Source: an uncultured Ignavibacteria bacterium
Lineage (GTDB): Bacteria; Bacteroidota; Ignavibacteria; Kapaibacteriales; Kapaibacteriaceae
NCBI GenBank assembly: GCA_937870915.1
Contig: CALMZQ010000003.1
Coordinates: 124,001 to 188,000, forward strand
Length of the DNA: 64,000 nt
Reading direction: 5' to 3'
Shown: positions 38,327 to 48,236 of the stretch, piece by piece
Numbering within the stretch: the stretch's first letter is position 1
Layout of the letters: every line of letters begins with the position of its first letter
Made by a program: the position numbers and the translations under genes
The notes under the pieces: model-generated
Told to the model about the DNA's origin: nothing
Seen by the model: the letters and a program-made list of their open reading frames with translations, nothing else
Databases searched by the model: none

Positions 38327-40264
38327 ATGATCAATATCACCCTTCCGAATGGCGACGTGCGGCAGTACCCTGTGGGTGCAAGCGGTATGGATATCGCCAA
38401 GAGCATTTCCGATGGCCTGGCCCGCGTGGCTGTTGGTATCTACGTCAACAACAAGCCTTATGACCTAACGCGTCCTATCACAATGGACGCAACAATCCGC
38501 ATTGTTACCTTCGACAATGACGAGGGTAAGGAGATCTTCTGGCACTCCACGGCCCACTTGATGGCCGAAGCCCTGGAGAGTATGTATCCCGGCGTGAAGT
38601 TTGGGATCGGTCCTCCCATAGAAGCAGGATTCTATTACGATGTTGATCTGCCTGGTGATGTGAAGCTCAGTGTTGCAGACCTACCGAAGATCGAAGCAAA
38701 GATGATGGAACTCGTTAAGCGCGATGTTCCGTACGAACGTGTTGAGATGACGTGGGGAGATGCCGTTGCCTATTTCACGGAGAAGGGTGACGAATACAAA
38801 CTCGAACTGCTCGATGGGCTCAAGGACAGTGAAATCACGTTCTATCGTCAGGGCAATTTCACAGATCTCTGTAGGGGTACTCACGTTCCTTCAACCGGAT
38901 TGATCAAGTATCCAAAACTTCTCTCGGTTGCAGGTGCCTACTGGCGCGGCGATGAGAAGCGCAAGCAACTCACACGCATCTACGGCATTGCCTTTCCAAA
39001 GAAGGCACAGTTAGACGAATACATTACACAGCGAGAAGAAGCAGAACGCAGAGATCACCGCAAGCTTGGCAAGGAACTCGAGATCTACATGATCACGCCA
39101 ATGGTGGGAGGGGGCTTGCCGGTATGGCTTCCCAACGGTACCATCCTGCGCAGACGTCTGGAAGCATTCCTCAGAGAAGAACAAGTGAAGCGTGGGTATC
39201 AGGAAGTGATCACGCCCCATATCGGTAACCTTGAACTCTACAAGACGTCCGGACACTATCCGTACTATGCTGATTCGCAGTTCGACCCGATCACGGTAGA
39301 AGACGAGCAGTACTTGCTCAAGCCAATGAACTGCCCACATCATCACCAGATCTATTCCTCTAAGCCACGCTCATACAGAGACCTGCCGGTGCGTTTGGCC
39401 GAATTCGGCACAGTGTATCGTTATGAGCAATCCGGTGAACTCAACGGACTCTCGCGTGTACGAGGCTTTACGCAGGATGACGCTCACATCTACTGTACAC
39501 ACGAACAGCTCAAGGACGAGATCAAGAGCGTTGTAGAACTCACACAACTCGTCTTCAAAACATTCGGGATGGAAGTAAGCACACGGCTCTCATTCCGTGA
39601 TGATAATGAAGCGAAGTATGGCGGTGATCTTGAGAACTGGGAACGTGCACAGGCAGAGATCAAGGCCGTTGCCGATGAAATGAATCTCGAGTATTTCATT
39701 GGTGAGGGCGAAGCTGCATTTTATGGTCCAAAGATCGACTTTATCGTGCGCGACGCTATTGGTCGCAAATGGCAGCTCGGAACAGTGCAGGTAGATTACG
39801 TGATGCCCGATCGATTCAATCTGGAATACGTGGGTGCAGACAACACAAAACATCGTCCGGTAATCATCCACAGAGCTCCCTTCGGCTCAATGGAAAGATT
39901 CATTTCCATCCTCATAGAGCATTATGCCGGCAACTTCCCGTTCTGGCTTGCACCTACTCAAGTGAGTATTCTTCCCATCGCAGATGCACATCACACGTTT
40001 GCACAAGACCTAACCGCTGAGTTCGAATCAATGGGGCTCCGCGTTCATTGTGACCTACGCAATGAAAAGATCAACCGAAAGGTTGCCGAAAGCGAACAGA
40101 AAAAGATCCCATTTGCGCTTGTTGTTGGTAGCAAGGAGATCGAGAACGACTCTGCAGCTGTGCGCATTCATGGAGAAGGCGATAAGGGAATGATGAAGAT
40201 CAGCGAGATCAAGACGCTATTCGCAACATTGAATGTTCCGGGAACGCATGCCCCTGGTAGTTGA
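38327..40264 (+). CDS. thrS: Threonyl-tRNA synthetase
   Basis: TGS domain, 'YRQGNFTDLCRGTHVPSTG', 'KPMNCPHHHQIY', 'RVRGFTQDDAHIYC', 'IHRAPFGSMERFISILIEHYAG'. Confidence 0.97.
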   Translation: MINITLPNGDVRQYPVGASGMDIAKSISDGLARVAVGIYVNNKPYDLTRPITMDATIRIVTFDNDEGKEIFWHSTAHLMAEALESMYPGVKFGIGPPIEAGFYYDVDLPGDVKLSVADLPKIEAKMMELVKRDVPYERVEMTWGDAVAYFTEKGDEYKLELLDGLKDSEITFYRQGNFTDLCRGTHVPSTGLIKYPKLLSVAGAYWRGDEKRKQLTRIYGIAFPKKAQLDEYITQREEAERRDHRKLGKELEIYMITPMVGGGLPVWLPNGTILRRRLEAFLREEQVKRGYQEVITPHIGNLELYKTSGHYPYYADSQFDPITVEDEQYLLKPMNCPHHHQIYSSKPRSYRDLPVRLAEFGTVYRYEQSGELNGLSRVRGFTQDDAHIYCTHEQLKDEIKSVVELTQLVFKTFGMEVSTRLSFRDDNEAKYGGDLENWERAQAEIKAVADEMNLEYFIGEGEAAFYGPKIDFIVRDAIGRKWQLGTVQVDYVMPDRFNLEYVGADNTKHRPVIIHRAPFGSMERFISILIEHYAGNFPFWLAPTQVSILPIADAHHTFAQDLTAEFESMGLRVHCDLRNEKINRKVAESEQKKIPFALVVGSKEIENDSAAVRIHGEGDKGMMKISEIKTLFATLNVPGTHAPGS

Positions 40265-40357
40265 TACATTGGGAAGGGTTGGGGAATTGCATTTCAAAGC
40301 ATGTTCTACGTAATTTCTCCACTCATCATCACCAATATCAATCTTTAGGAGTGTGTT

Positions 40358-40909
40358 GTGACTATTCGAGTTGTACTAGCGCTTTGTGCCGTTGTGCTTA
40401 CTGTTTTTGTAGGGTGTTCATCAGATTCCACGTCCCCAACGAACACAGACCCAGCGATCTCCGGACAGTCTTTCCTACGAGCAGATGTAAACGGATTTGC
40501 GTTCAAATGCAACGCAACTTCAAACATGAGTACGGAGATTGCGCCTACCGTTACTGTCACAGCGTTGGAGGGTGGCAAGTATGAGCTCTCGATTTCGGGT
40601 GAATCCTACTCCATGAGTGGAATTGTTACTCTTAACGTATCCGCTGTTGTTACCGGTTCAACCGGAACGTACGATATTGGTGGCTCCGGTTCTCCCGCAG
40701 ATATCACTTCGACCTATAACACAGGCTCAGTTGCAACTGCTGGATTTTATAGTTCAGAAGGTGCGGAAAAGGGCACGCTTACGATCACAAGTTTCAATAC
40801 ATCAAAGCGTCGCATTGCGGGTACATTTACTGCAAAACTCTCTCGTTTGCTCACTAGTAGCCCAGCAACTCTTGATGTCAAAAGCGGAACATTCGAAATC
40901 GGATATTGA
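40358..40909 (+). CDS. Hypothetical lipoprotein
   Basis: Lipoprotein signal 'VVLTVFVGCSSDSTSP'; no recognised family. Confidence 0.65.
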   Translation: MTIRVVLALCAVVLTVFVGCSSDSTSPTNTDPAISGQSFLRADVNGFAFKCNATSNMSTEIAPTVTVTALEGGKYELSISGESYSMSGIVTLNVSAVVTGSTGTYDIGGSGSPADITSTYNTGSVATAGFYSSEGAEKGTLTITSFNTSKRRIAGTFTAKLSRLLTSSPATLDVKSGTFEIGY

Positions 40910-40938
40910 AGTAGATTTCGGATTGTAGAAGACTAAAC

Positions 40939-40978
40939 AGGGGTTCCATGAGAATTGGAACTCCTGTGTTTTTTTTTA
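40939..40978 (+). terminator. Rho-independent terminator
   Basis: AGGGGTTCC-atgagaatt-GGAACTCCT followed by gtgTTTTTTTTT. Confidence 0.85.
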
Positions 40979-41012
40979 CTCATAGCGCAAGATTCTAGAT
41001 CACATGGCTAAT

Positions 41013-41044
41013 GCGTAACCTCGTAACCCCGTAACTTGGCAACA
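41013..41044. repeat. Short octamer array GCGTAACC-type running into an ATG
   Basis: gcgtaacc tcgtaacc ccgtaact tggcaac|ATG. Confidence 0.75.
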
Positions 41045-42108
41045 TGCTAGGTCTTACTTCACTCCAGTGGTTGATCCTTGCCTCGCTTGTGGTTGGGGGT
41101 TCTATCGTGGCCTCCTTGCTTCGGAGGTTGATTGGTGCTGTTGCAAAATGGTTGTTGAAGCGTGTTCATGTTGATGCAGATGCCGGACTTGTAAAGGCTG
41201 TAGCGCGGGGTCTTGCGTTAAGTATAGTTGCAGAGACTGGTAAGCTACTATTGCCACTGGTAGGGTTAGAAGCTCAAACAGCGGCGAAGATCTCAACCTG
41301 GGTGGATGCACTTGCCATCACGTTCCTTGTGATAGCGGCATATCGATTTGTCGATCTTGTTTGCCTTCGAATCATGGATCATGTGCTTCGGCATAGAGAA
41401 AATGGTCGGGGTGCGGCAACAACATTGGCCCCCTTGATCGCATCTGCATTGAAAGTGATTGTCATTGCCATTGGCATCACACTCGTTCTCGGTTTCCTCG
41501 GCGTGAATGTTGCCGCCATCCTTACCGGACTGTCCATTGGTGGTGTGGCCCTTGCTCTTGCGGCACAGGACACCATCAAGAATCTGTTTGGCTCTGTGAT
41601 GATCGTTGCCGATCAACCATTTGCCGTTGGTGATTGGATCATCGTGCAAGGGGCTGAAGGGATCGTAGAAGAGATCGGATTCAGAAGTACACGAATCAGA
41701 ACGTTTGCAGATAGTCTTGTTTCCATTCCAAATGGCCGGATGGCGGACATGACCATTGACAATCTTGAGTTGCGCAAACTCCGCAGGTATCGTACGCTGG
41801 TTGTGATTGAACAAACAACTACGGTAGAACAAACGCAGGCATTTGTAGATGCCGTAAGATCCATGGCCATGAGCCATCCGCTCACTGTGAAAGAACCTGG
41901 GAAGATCTCCGTTGCCCTTACCGAATTGTCGCCTGTTGGACTTACGATTACGGTAACAATTTTCGCTGATGCTTCCACTCTACCCGATGAAGCGTTGTTC
42001 AAACACGAGATCAACATTGGCATCCTCACAGCTGCAGACGCCCTTGGCATCCGGCTGGCACGTCATGGAGAAGCCCCCTCATCACCTCCTGCTACTGCCA
42101 ACACATGA
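41044..42108 (+). CDS. MscS-family mechanosensitive ion channel
   Basis: 'LGFLGVNVAAILTGLSIGGVALALAAQDTIKNLFGSVMIVADQPFAVGDWIIVQGAEGIVEEIGFRSTRIRTFADSLVSIPNG'. Confidence 0.95.
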   Translation: MLGLTSLQWLILASLVVGGSIVASLLRRLIGAVAKWLLKRVHVDADAGLVKAVARGLALSIVAETGKLLLPLVGLEAQTAAKISTWVDALAITFLVIAAYRFVDLVCLRIMDHVLRHRENGRGAATTLAPLIASALKVIVIAIGITLVLGFLGVNVAAILTGLSIGGVALALAAQDTIKNLFGSVMIVADQPFAVGDWIIVQGAEGIVEEIGFRSTRIRTFADSLVSIPNGRMADMTIDNLELRKLRRYRTLVVIEQTTTVEQTQAFVDAVRSMAMSHPLTVKEPGKISVALTELSPVGLTITVTIFADASTLPDEALFKHEINIGILTAADALGIRLARHGEAPSSPPATANT

Positions 42109-42458
42109 GTTCCGTAGTAATCGGTCTGCTCCTTGTATTGCTCGGTGCCGGTGGCTTTGCACTAACCAGATCCATAACGGCCTTTGTGCCGCTACTGACT
42201 GGTGGCGTTCTGGCACTCTTGGGCCGTTCCATAATGCGTTTTGAGGCGAACAAGAGAATCTTGGCGGCATCCTTGGCAGTGAGTGCTGTAGCTATGATCT
42301 TTACGGCCTCGGCTATGCCCCGATTAGCCAGAATGCTCCTTGGTGCCGTAGTTGACCGTCCAGGAGATATTTTTGTGATTGGCTCAACTGCCGTGCTCTG
42401 TCTCATTCATGTGACGATCACTGTCAGGACATTCCTTCGCTCACGATCCACATCTTAA
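42105..42458 (+). CDS. Small integral membrane protein
   Basis: Several hydrophobic segments, Gly-rich 'LLVLLGAGGFALTRS'; overlaps mscS by 4 bp. Confidence 0.6.
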   Translation: MSSVVIGLLLVLLGAGGFALTRSITAFVPLLTGGVLALLGRSIMRFEANKRILAASLAVSAVAMIFTASAMPRLARMLLGAVVDRPGDIFVIGSTAVLCLIHVTITVRTFLRSRSTS

Positions 42459-42465
42459 ATATTCT

Positions 42466-43107
42466 ATGATCCGAATCCTTGTTGTTCTACTGACAGTTGG
42501 CGCTATTGATGCAGCCGCCTGTATCCATTGCGCCTATACTGCTTCGATCGTTGGAGCGAATGCCATTGCCGGCAATGTTTTTCTACCTGCACCTGCGGGC
42601 GAAAAGTTTGTGAAGAGCAAGTCTGCAACTGCAGTGTACCAACTAAAGAACTCCACGTTCTATATGGATCCTAAGCAGTGGACGGCATTAAAGGACTCGG
42701 TTCCTAATCCTGCCATTGATCATCAGTTTGAACATGCCGACGGCAACATGCGAGGGATGCTCTTGTCCTTCAAGGAATTTATGCCGATGGACGAGTTCAT
42801 CGAGGGATTCTTGAACGGTATGAAGGAAGATGCGCCGAATGCACAGGTTGTTGAGAGACGCAACGTAACGGTGAACGGTATGCCGATGGTTGAGATCGTG
42901 ATCGAGCTTCCAACACCGAATGCAACCATCATGTATTACGGCTATATCTATTCGGGCTCTAAGGGAGTGTGCGTGGCTCTTGGGATGTGTCAACGCGAAC
43001 TCTACATGGAAGTGAAGCCAACACTAGGCGCATTCGCAGCAGGACTTGTCGTTGAGTCGGCAGTTAAGCCTACGTCGACTACGTCTACATCAAAGAAGAA
43101 AAAGTGA
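42466..43107 (+). CDS. Hypothetical secreted protein
   Basis: Signal peptide; 4-bp overlap with downstream ferredoxin-like gene. Confidence 0.65.
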   Translation: MIRILVVLLTVGAIDAAACIHCAYTASIVGANAIAGNVFLPAPAGEKFVKSKSATAVYQLKNSTFYMDPKQWTALKDSVPNPAIDHQFEHADGNMRGMLLSFKEFMPMDEFIEGFLNGMKEDAPNAQVVERRNVTVNGMPMVEIVIELPTPNATIMYYGYIYSGSKGVCVALGMCQRELYMEVKPTLGAFAAGLVVESAVKPTSTTSTSKKKK

Positions 43108-43457
43108 AACCTTCAGATAAACTGGTTGAGAAGTCCAAGGACCTTGGGATTGGCAGCCATTCCAAACACATTTTCTTGTGTGCCGACCAATCCAAGCCAA
43201 AGTGTTGTAGTGAGGAGAAGGGGCTTGAGGCTTGGGACTATCTCAAGGGTCGACTTAAAGAACTGGACCTCGATGGTCCCGGTCAGGTCTTTCGAACAAA
43301 GGCAAATTGTCTGCGCATCTGTGTTATGGGTCCTATAGCCGTTATCCAGCCCGATAATGTCTGGTATCACTCCTGCACGCCAAAGGTCCTCGAACGTATC
43401 ATCCAAGAACATATCATTGGTGGTGTCCCTGTAGAGGACTACCGTATCACTGTGTGA
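43104..43457 (+). CDS. Thioredoxin-like (2Fe-2S) ferredoxin domain protein
   Basis: 'HIFLCADQSKPKCCSEEKGLEAWDYLK...VFRTKANCLRICVMGPIAVIQPDNVWYHSCTP'. Confidence 0.85.
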   Translation: MKPSDKLVEKSKDLGIGSHSKHIFLCADQSKPKCCSEEKGLEAWDYLKGRLKELDLDGPGQVFRTKANCLRICVMGPIAVIQPDNVWYHSCTPKVLERIIQEHIIGGVPVEDYRITV

Positions 43458-44091
43458 TATAGATGTGTACGGCGATGTAGGCAAGTCCGGCAGGAATGAT
43501 GATAGCCATCCAGCCCCCTACTGTGCGAAGCTTTGGAATAGAAGAGGGAGGCAATCTCTTGAACGAAAAGAGTGCACTTTTGATTCCGTGACGCAGATGA
43601 AAGCCAAGTGCGGCCATTGACGCCACATAGAAGAGCATGTACCAAATATTCGCAAATGCGATGTGGGCCTGTGCGTAGAGGTCGAATGTTTCTGGTCTTG
43701 TGATTCTGTTTGGGACAAAGAATCGTGCAAGGTGGATGACGAGAAAGATCAGGATCACAATGCCCGTGTAACCTACTGTGCGTGTGGCAAAGTTGGTGAC
43801 CTTTGGAATACGCGGATTCATCTTTCTAATTCGACGTTGATGCAGGCGCATCTTCAATCCCAGTCCGATATGGATGAAGAAAAGGGCAAAAAGCCCTACC
43901 TCCATGATGCGGATGAGCAATGACCTACCAAGGCTTTCAGTATACCACTGATACGGAGTTGGGTCTGGCCACAAAAGAAAGAGATTGGCGGCCAAATGTT
44001 CTGCACAGAACAACAAGAGAAGCGTTCCCGTGACCGCCTCCGTGTTCTTTCTACCCATCGGAGTTGTAAAGGGGCGAAGCAGATTCCTCAT
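43447..44091 (-). CDS. Succinate dehydrogenase/fumarate reductase cytochrome b subunit-like membrane protein
   Basis: 'TGTLLLLFCAEHLAANLF', 'FFIHIGLGLKMRLHQRRIRKMNPR', 'IFLVIHLARFFVPNRI' SdhC b558-type pattern; start at MRNLLRP. Confidence 0.75.
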   Translation of the reverse strand: MRNLLRPFTTPMGRKNTEAVTGTLLLLFCAEHLAANLFLLWPDPTPYQWYTESLGRSLLIRIMEVGLFALFFIHIGLGLKMRLHQRRIRKMNPRIPKVTNFATRTVGYTGIVILIFLVIHLARFFVPNRITRPETFDLYAQAHIAFANIWYMLFYVASMAALGFHLRHGIKSALFSFKRLPPSSIPKLRTVGGWMAIIIPAGLAYIAVHIYITQ

Positions 44092-44104
44092 GATCGCGCC
44101 AAAG

Positions 44105-44419
44105 CTACGAGAGATGCCACAGATCTTCTGTGACCGAGCGCACGGCAATTATCGCCGACCCAAACATTTCTGTGTGGTGCGCCTGTAGTGCCGGTGCATG
44201 TTCGCGACGATATCTTTCGAGGTCTTCTGTTGATCTGCAGGCATAACGGACACGAAAAACCGTGACATTCTCTGAGACGGGGTCAACTACCCGAATAAGA
44301 TGGGCCGTGAGAAAGAGCCCCGTATTCACAACATCGGCAATATGTTGTTGCGTCATGTACTCCACCCATTGTTCTACAAGGTGGCTTGGAACGGTCACTT
44401 CAACCTGATAGGTGATCAT
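44105..44419 (-). CDS. DUF4286 family protein
   Basis: 'MITYQVEVTVPSHLVEQWVEYMTQQHIADVVNTGLF' pattern. Confidence 0.75.
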   Translation of the reverse strand: MITYQVEVTVPSHLVEQWVEYMTQQHIADVVNTGLFLTAHLIRVVDPVSENVTVFRVRYACRSTEDLERYRREHAPALQAHHTEMFGSAIIAVRSVTEDLWHLS

Positions 44420-45744
44420 GTGCGTAGTGGCTTCGGAAGAGTGGAACGAAGTACCAGCGAACCAACGATCGCGCTAATCGTAGATCCAACGATGATACTG
44501 AGTTTTGCGATGTCGAGGTGACGTGGATCGAGAAAGGCGAGATGGGCCACAAACAGTGCCATGGTGAAACCGATGCCACACAGGAGTGATACGCCGTACA
44601 TCTGCACCATGGAAACTCCACTGGGGAGCACAGCGATCTTCAACCTCACGGAGACCCACACTGCAAACGTGATGCCCAGCTGCTTCCCGATAAAAAGTCC
44701 GAGGATTATGCCAATGGACACGGGGCTCATCAATGACGTGATCAGCGAAGGGTCGATGATAACACCGGCGTTGACCAAGGCGAACAAAGGCATGATACCG
44801 AACGATACCGCACGACCGAGCCCATGTTCTATGCGGTGGAGTGGAGACTGAACCTGTTCAGAAAGTTTCTCAAGTGCATGAATTGCATCGTATTGAGCCC
44901 CCTCATCTTCTGCTGACTTTTTCTGACGCGAGATTTTGTCGAGGAGTTCCCGTGCACTTGTGAAGAACGACACTCTGTCTATGCGGGCATCTGCCGGAAT
45001 GCACAATGCAAGGACAACACCAGCGATGGTTGCATGAATGCCACTGAAGAGCACCGTTACCCACAAGGCAAGACCGAGTAGGCCATAGAACCAGATGGTG
45101 TTGATGCGAAGTTTGTTGCCGAGGAACAAGATCGATGTAATGATACCTGCAGTAAGCAACATCTCTATGTTCAGAGACGCAGTATAGAAGATCGCAATTA
45201 CAAGTACTGCAAGGAGATCATCAACGATGGCTAGGGCGGCTAGAAAGACCTTGAGGCCAAGAGGAACACGATCACCAAGCAAGGCGAGGATACCGAGAGC
45301 AAAGGCAATGTCTGTTGCAACGGGCACTCCCCATCCTCGAGCAGAGTTGGTGTTGGCATTGAAGAGCAGGTAGATTGTAGCCGGACCAACCATGCCCATC
45401 ACAGCGGCGATCATCGGCAAGAGTGCTTTCTTTCTCGATGACAGTTCGCCCACTAACATCTCGCGCTTGATCTCGAGCCCCACAAGCAAGAAGAACAGGG
45501 CCATGAGACCGTCGTTTACAAAGTGCTCAAACGTGAAATTGAGTTTCAGTTGTGCAAAGACGATCTCAAGGGGTTGGTGTAGCAGCGTTGAGTAGGAAAG
45601 CTGCCACGGGGAGTTAGACCATAGAAGAGCGATGGCCGTAACAACCAGGATCGAGATTCCGGTAGAGGTAGAACGTTGGAAAAACTCGTTGAAACTGCCC
45701 TTAATGACGCTGGTGAACGTCCGTAGTTGACGTGTTGTTGTCAT
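44416..45744 (-). CDS. nhaA: Na+/H+ antiporter NhaA
   Basis: 'FVNDGLMALFFLLVGLEIKREMLVGELS', 'GWGVPVATDIAFALGILALLGDRVPLGLKVFLAALAIVDDLLAVLVIA'. Confidence 0.96.
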   Translation of the reverse strand: MTTTRQLRTFTSVIKGSFNEFFQRSTSTGISILVVTAIALLWSNSPWQLSYSTLLHQPLEIVFAQLKLNFTFEHFVNDGLMALFFLLVGLEIKREMLVGELSSRKKALLPMIAAVMGMVGPATIYLLFNANTNSARGWGVPVATDIAFALGILALLGDRVPLGLKVFLAALAIVDDLLAVLVIAIFYTASLNIEMLLTAGIITSILFLGNKLRINTIWFYGLLGLALWVTVLFSGIHATIAGVVLALCIPADARIDRVSFFTSARELLDKISRQKKSAEDEGAQYDAIHALEKLSEQVQSPLHRIEHGLGRAVSFGIMPLFALVNAGVIIDPSLITSLMSPVSIGIILGLFIGKQLGITFAVWVSVRLKIAVLPSGVSMVQMYGVSLLCGIGFTMALFVAHLAFLDPRHLDIAKLSIIVGSTISAIVGSLVLRSTLPKPLRT

Positions 45745-46613
45745 AGGGATGTAAGGAGGCTCTCACAATAACTCCGGTAGCTGGAAGCCGGAAGCTGAGC
45801 AACGCTCCGTTGATACTCACTTGCTGTGAGAAAACCCTGATGGAGGGCAACTTCTTCTAAACACCCGATCTTCAATCCCTGGCGCTTTTCAATCGCATGG
45901 ATGAACGTGCTTGCGTCCAGTAGACTCTCGGGCGTTCCGGTATCAAGCCAGGCTATTCCCCTGCCCAGTTGTTGAACGTGCAAGCGGTTTTGTTCGTGGT
46001 AGATCCGGTGCACATCGGTTATCTCCAGCTCACCACGAGGTCCCGGAGTAAGTGATGTGGCGATGTCTGTAACACTACCGTCATAAACATACAGTCCCGG
46101 TATAGCCAGATCAGAACGGGGCTCCTTAGGTTTTTCTTCGATTGAAACGATTTGACCTTCGGAACCGATCTCTACAACGCCATAGCGTTCCGGATCAGAG
46201 ACGCGGTAGCCAAAAATCGTTGCACCTTTGTTGGCAGAAATCGCCGTACGAAGGAAGTCTAGCTTACCATAGAAGATGTTGTCACCGAGTATGAGGCAAA
46301 CCGGTGAGCCCCCTACAAATTCCTTTCCCACACGAAAGGCATCGGCTATGCCGAGGGGCTGATCCTGCACTGCATAGGAGATGGAAATACCATAACGAGA
46401 ACCGTCACCTAACAACCGCTCAAACACCGGTGTGTCCGCGGGAGTAGAAATGATCAGAACCTCTCGGATCCCTGCCATCATCAACGTTGACAAAGGATAG
46501 AAGATCATCGGTTTATCGTAGACCGGTTGCAGCTGCTTCGAAAACGCTGCCGTAAGTGGATACAGACGTGTCCCACTACCGCCGGCAAGAATGATCCCGC
46601 GTGTTTCCATCAA
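45741..46613 (-). CDS. rmlA: Glucose-1-phosphate thymidylyltransferase
   Basis: 'RGIILAGGSGTRLYPLTAAFSKQLQPVYDKPMIFYPLSTLMMAGIREVLIIST'. Confidence 0.95.
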   Translation of the reverse strand: MMETRGIILAGGSGTRLYPLTAAFSKQLQPVYDKPMIFYPLSTLMMAGIREVLIISTPADTPVFERLLGDGSRYGISISYAVQDQPLGIADAFRVGKEFVGGSPVCLILGDNIFYGKLDFLRTAISANKGATIFGYRVSDPERYGVVEIGSEGQIVSIEEKPKEPRSDLAIPGLYVYDGSVTDIATSLTPGPRGELEITDVHRIYHEQNRLHVQQLGRGIAWLDTGTPESLLDASTFIHAIEKRQGLKIGCLEEVALHQGFLTASEYQRSVAQLPASSYRSYCESLLTSL

Positions 46614-46629
46614 GGAAATTACGGATATC

Positions 46630-46775
46630 TAGTTACTCAGTTACTAGTTACTAGTTACTCGGTTACTAGTTACTCGGTTACTCGGTTACTAGTTACTCAG
46701 ATACTCAGTTACAGTAACTAGTAACTAGTAACCAGTAACTAGTAACTAGTAACTAGTAATTAGTCACTAGTCATT
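46630..46775. repeat. Mixed 7/8-mer array: AGTTACT(C) direct arm followed by inverted AGTAACT arm
   Basis: agttactc agttact agttact agttactc ggttact ... agtaact agtaact agtaacc agtaact agtaact agtaact agtaatt. Confidence 0.95.
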
Positions 46776-47450
46776 ACTCCCAAGTCCTTCGTCGTTCACC
46801 GAACGGTGACGTACAAGTTTGGCCTCGGCGAGGAAGATAACGTTCTCGGCGATGTTGGTGGCATGATCGGCCATACGTTCGAGGTTGTAGAGGCCAAGGA
46901 GGAGTTGGGCCCCATCTGCCACGAGTGTGCTATCTGCGATCATGATCTCGATGAGTTCATTGCGCAGGGTATCGTAGAGCTGGTCCACCGTAAAGTCTGA
47001 AGGGAGGACGTGGGCAGCAAGTTCGGGATCGTTATTGATGAAGGCATCGAGGCTTGATTTCAGCATGGTATATGCTGCATTGGCGATGCGATTCATATCG
47101 ATCTGATTGGCCAGCTGTACAGCGTTCGGTGAGACCACAACGATCGATGCAATATTCGTTGCCATATCGCCGATACGTTCAAGCTCGTTGTTGATCTTCA
47201 TCGCTGCGAGGAGCAGACGAAGATCCGTAGCAACGGGCTGATTGAGCGCAAAGATGCGCTGACATTGTTTGTCGATCTTGAGATCGAGTTTGTCCACCTT
47301 GTCATCACGATCGATCACGATCAGTGCCAATTCTTGATTGCCTTCGCGAAGGGCGCGAAAAGCAAATTCTACCTGCTCTTCAACGAGCGAACCCATGCGG
47401 ATGAGTCGCGTGCGGAGTTTGTCGAGATCTTCTTCAAATGTGCGGTTCAT
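46767..47450 (-). CDS. phoU: Phosphate signalling complex protein PhoU
   Basis: 'FEEDLDKLRTRLIRMGSLVEEQVEFAFRAL', 'NNELERIGDMATNIA', 'NLERMADHATNIAENVIFL'. Confidence 0.95.
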   Translation of the reverse strand: MNRTFEEDLDKLRTRLIRMGSLVEEQVEFAFRALREGNQELALIVIDRDDKVDKLDLKIDKQCQRIFALNQPVATDLRLLLAAMKINNELERIGDMATNIASIVVVSPNAVQLANQIDMNRIANAAYTMLKSSLDAFINNDPELAAHVLPSDFTVDQLYDTLRNELIEIMIADSTLVADGAQLLLGLYNLERMADHATNIAENVIFLAEAKLVRHRSVNDEGLGSND

Positions 47451-47453
47451 GGT

Positions 47454-48221
47454 TTATCCGAAACGGCCTGTGATATAATCCTCTGTTTCCTTCTTGGCCG
47501 GACTCGTGAAGATCGTGCGTGTTCGATCGAATTCAATGAGTGAGCCCATGAGGAAGAAACCTGTGAAGTCTGAGACGCGTCCGGCCTGTTGCATGTTGTG
47601 TGTCACAAGCACAATGGTGTACGTGTCTTTCAATTCCGTAATGAGTTCTTCTACCTTGCCAGTGGAGATTGGGTCGAGTGCAGAACACGGCTCGTCCATT
47701 AAGAGGATCTCTGGGTTGATGGCAACAGCACGTGCAATGCATAGGCGTTGCTGCTGGCCCCCTGACAGACCGAGTGCGGAATGGTGGAGCCTGTCCTTTA
47801 CTTCTTCCCACAAGGCAGATTTGCGAAGACTGGTTTCAACAACCTCTTCCAGGTCGGTCTTTGAGATCTTTTCATTGAGAGTGAGGCCGTAGGTGATGTT
47901 TTCGAAGATCGACTTCGGGAATGGGATGGACTTCTGAAACACCATGCCTATTCTTCGCCGAAGCGTGACCACATCCACCTCTTTATCATACACGTCTGTA
48001 CCATCCACCATCATATGGCCGTCTACGCGCGTTCCATCGATGAGGTCGTTCATACGGTTGATGGAACGGAGGAAGGTGGACTTCCCACATCCTGACGGAC
48101 CGATGAATGCCGTTACCCTGCGCTCAGGGATTCTCAGCGTGATATTGAACAGCGCCTGCTTCGCACCATAGTGGAAGTTGAAGTCGTGCGCCTCGATCTT
48201 TACGGGATGTTCCTTGGCCAT
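47454..48221 (-). CDS. pstB: Phosphate ABC transporter ATP-binding protein PstB
   Basis: '[14 protein letters not shown]', '[22 protein letters not shown]', '[36 protein letters not shown]'. Confidence 0.97.
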   Translation of the reverse strand: MAKEHPVKIEAHDFNFHYGAKQALFNITLRIPERRVTAFIGPSGCGKSTFLRSINRMNDLIDGTRVDGHMMVDGTDVYDKEVDVVTLRRRIGMVFQKSIPFPKSIFENITYGLTLNEKISKTDLEEVVETSLRKSALWEEVKDRLHHSALGLSGGQQQRLCIARAVAINPEILLMDEPCSALDPISTGKVEELITELKDTYTIVLVTHNMQQAGRVSDFTGFFLMGSLIEFDRTRTIFTSPAKKETEDYITGRFG

Positions 48222-48236
48222 TGTTCAGGGGGCTTC

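Noticed and set aside
41293-41877. 194-aa minus-strand ORF
   Set aside because: Antisense to the clear MscS gene 41044-42108.
46630-46775. Insertion-sequence terminal inverted repeats
   Set aside because: No transposase or element between the arms; the inverted symmetry is made of tandem heptamers.
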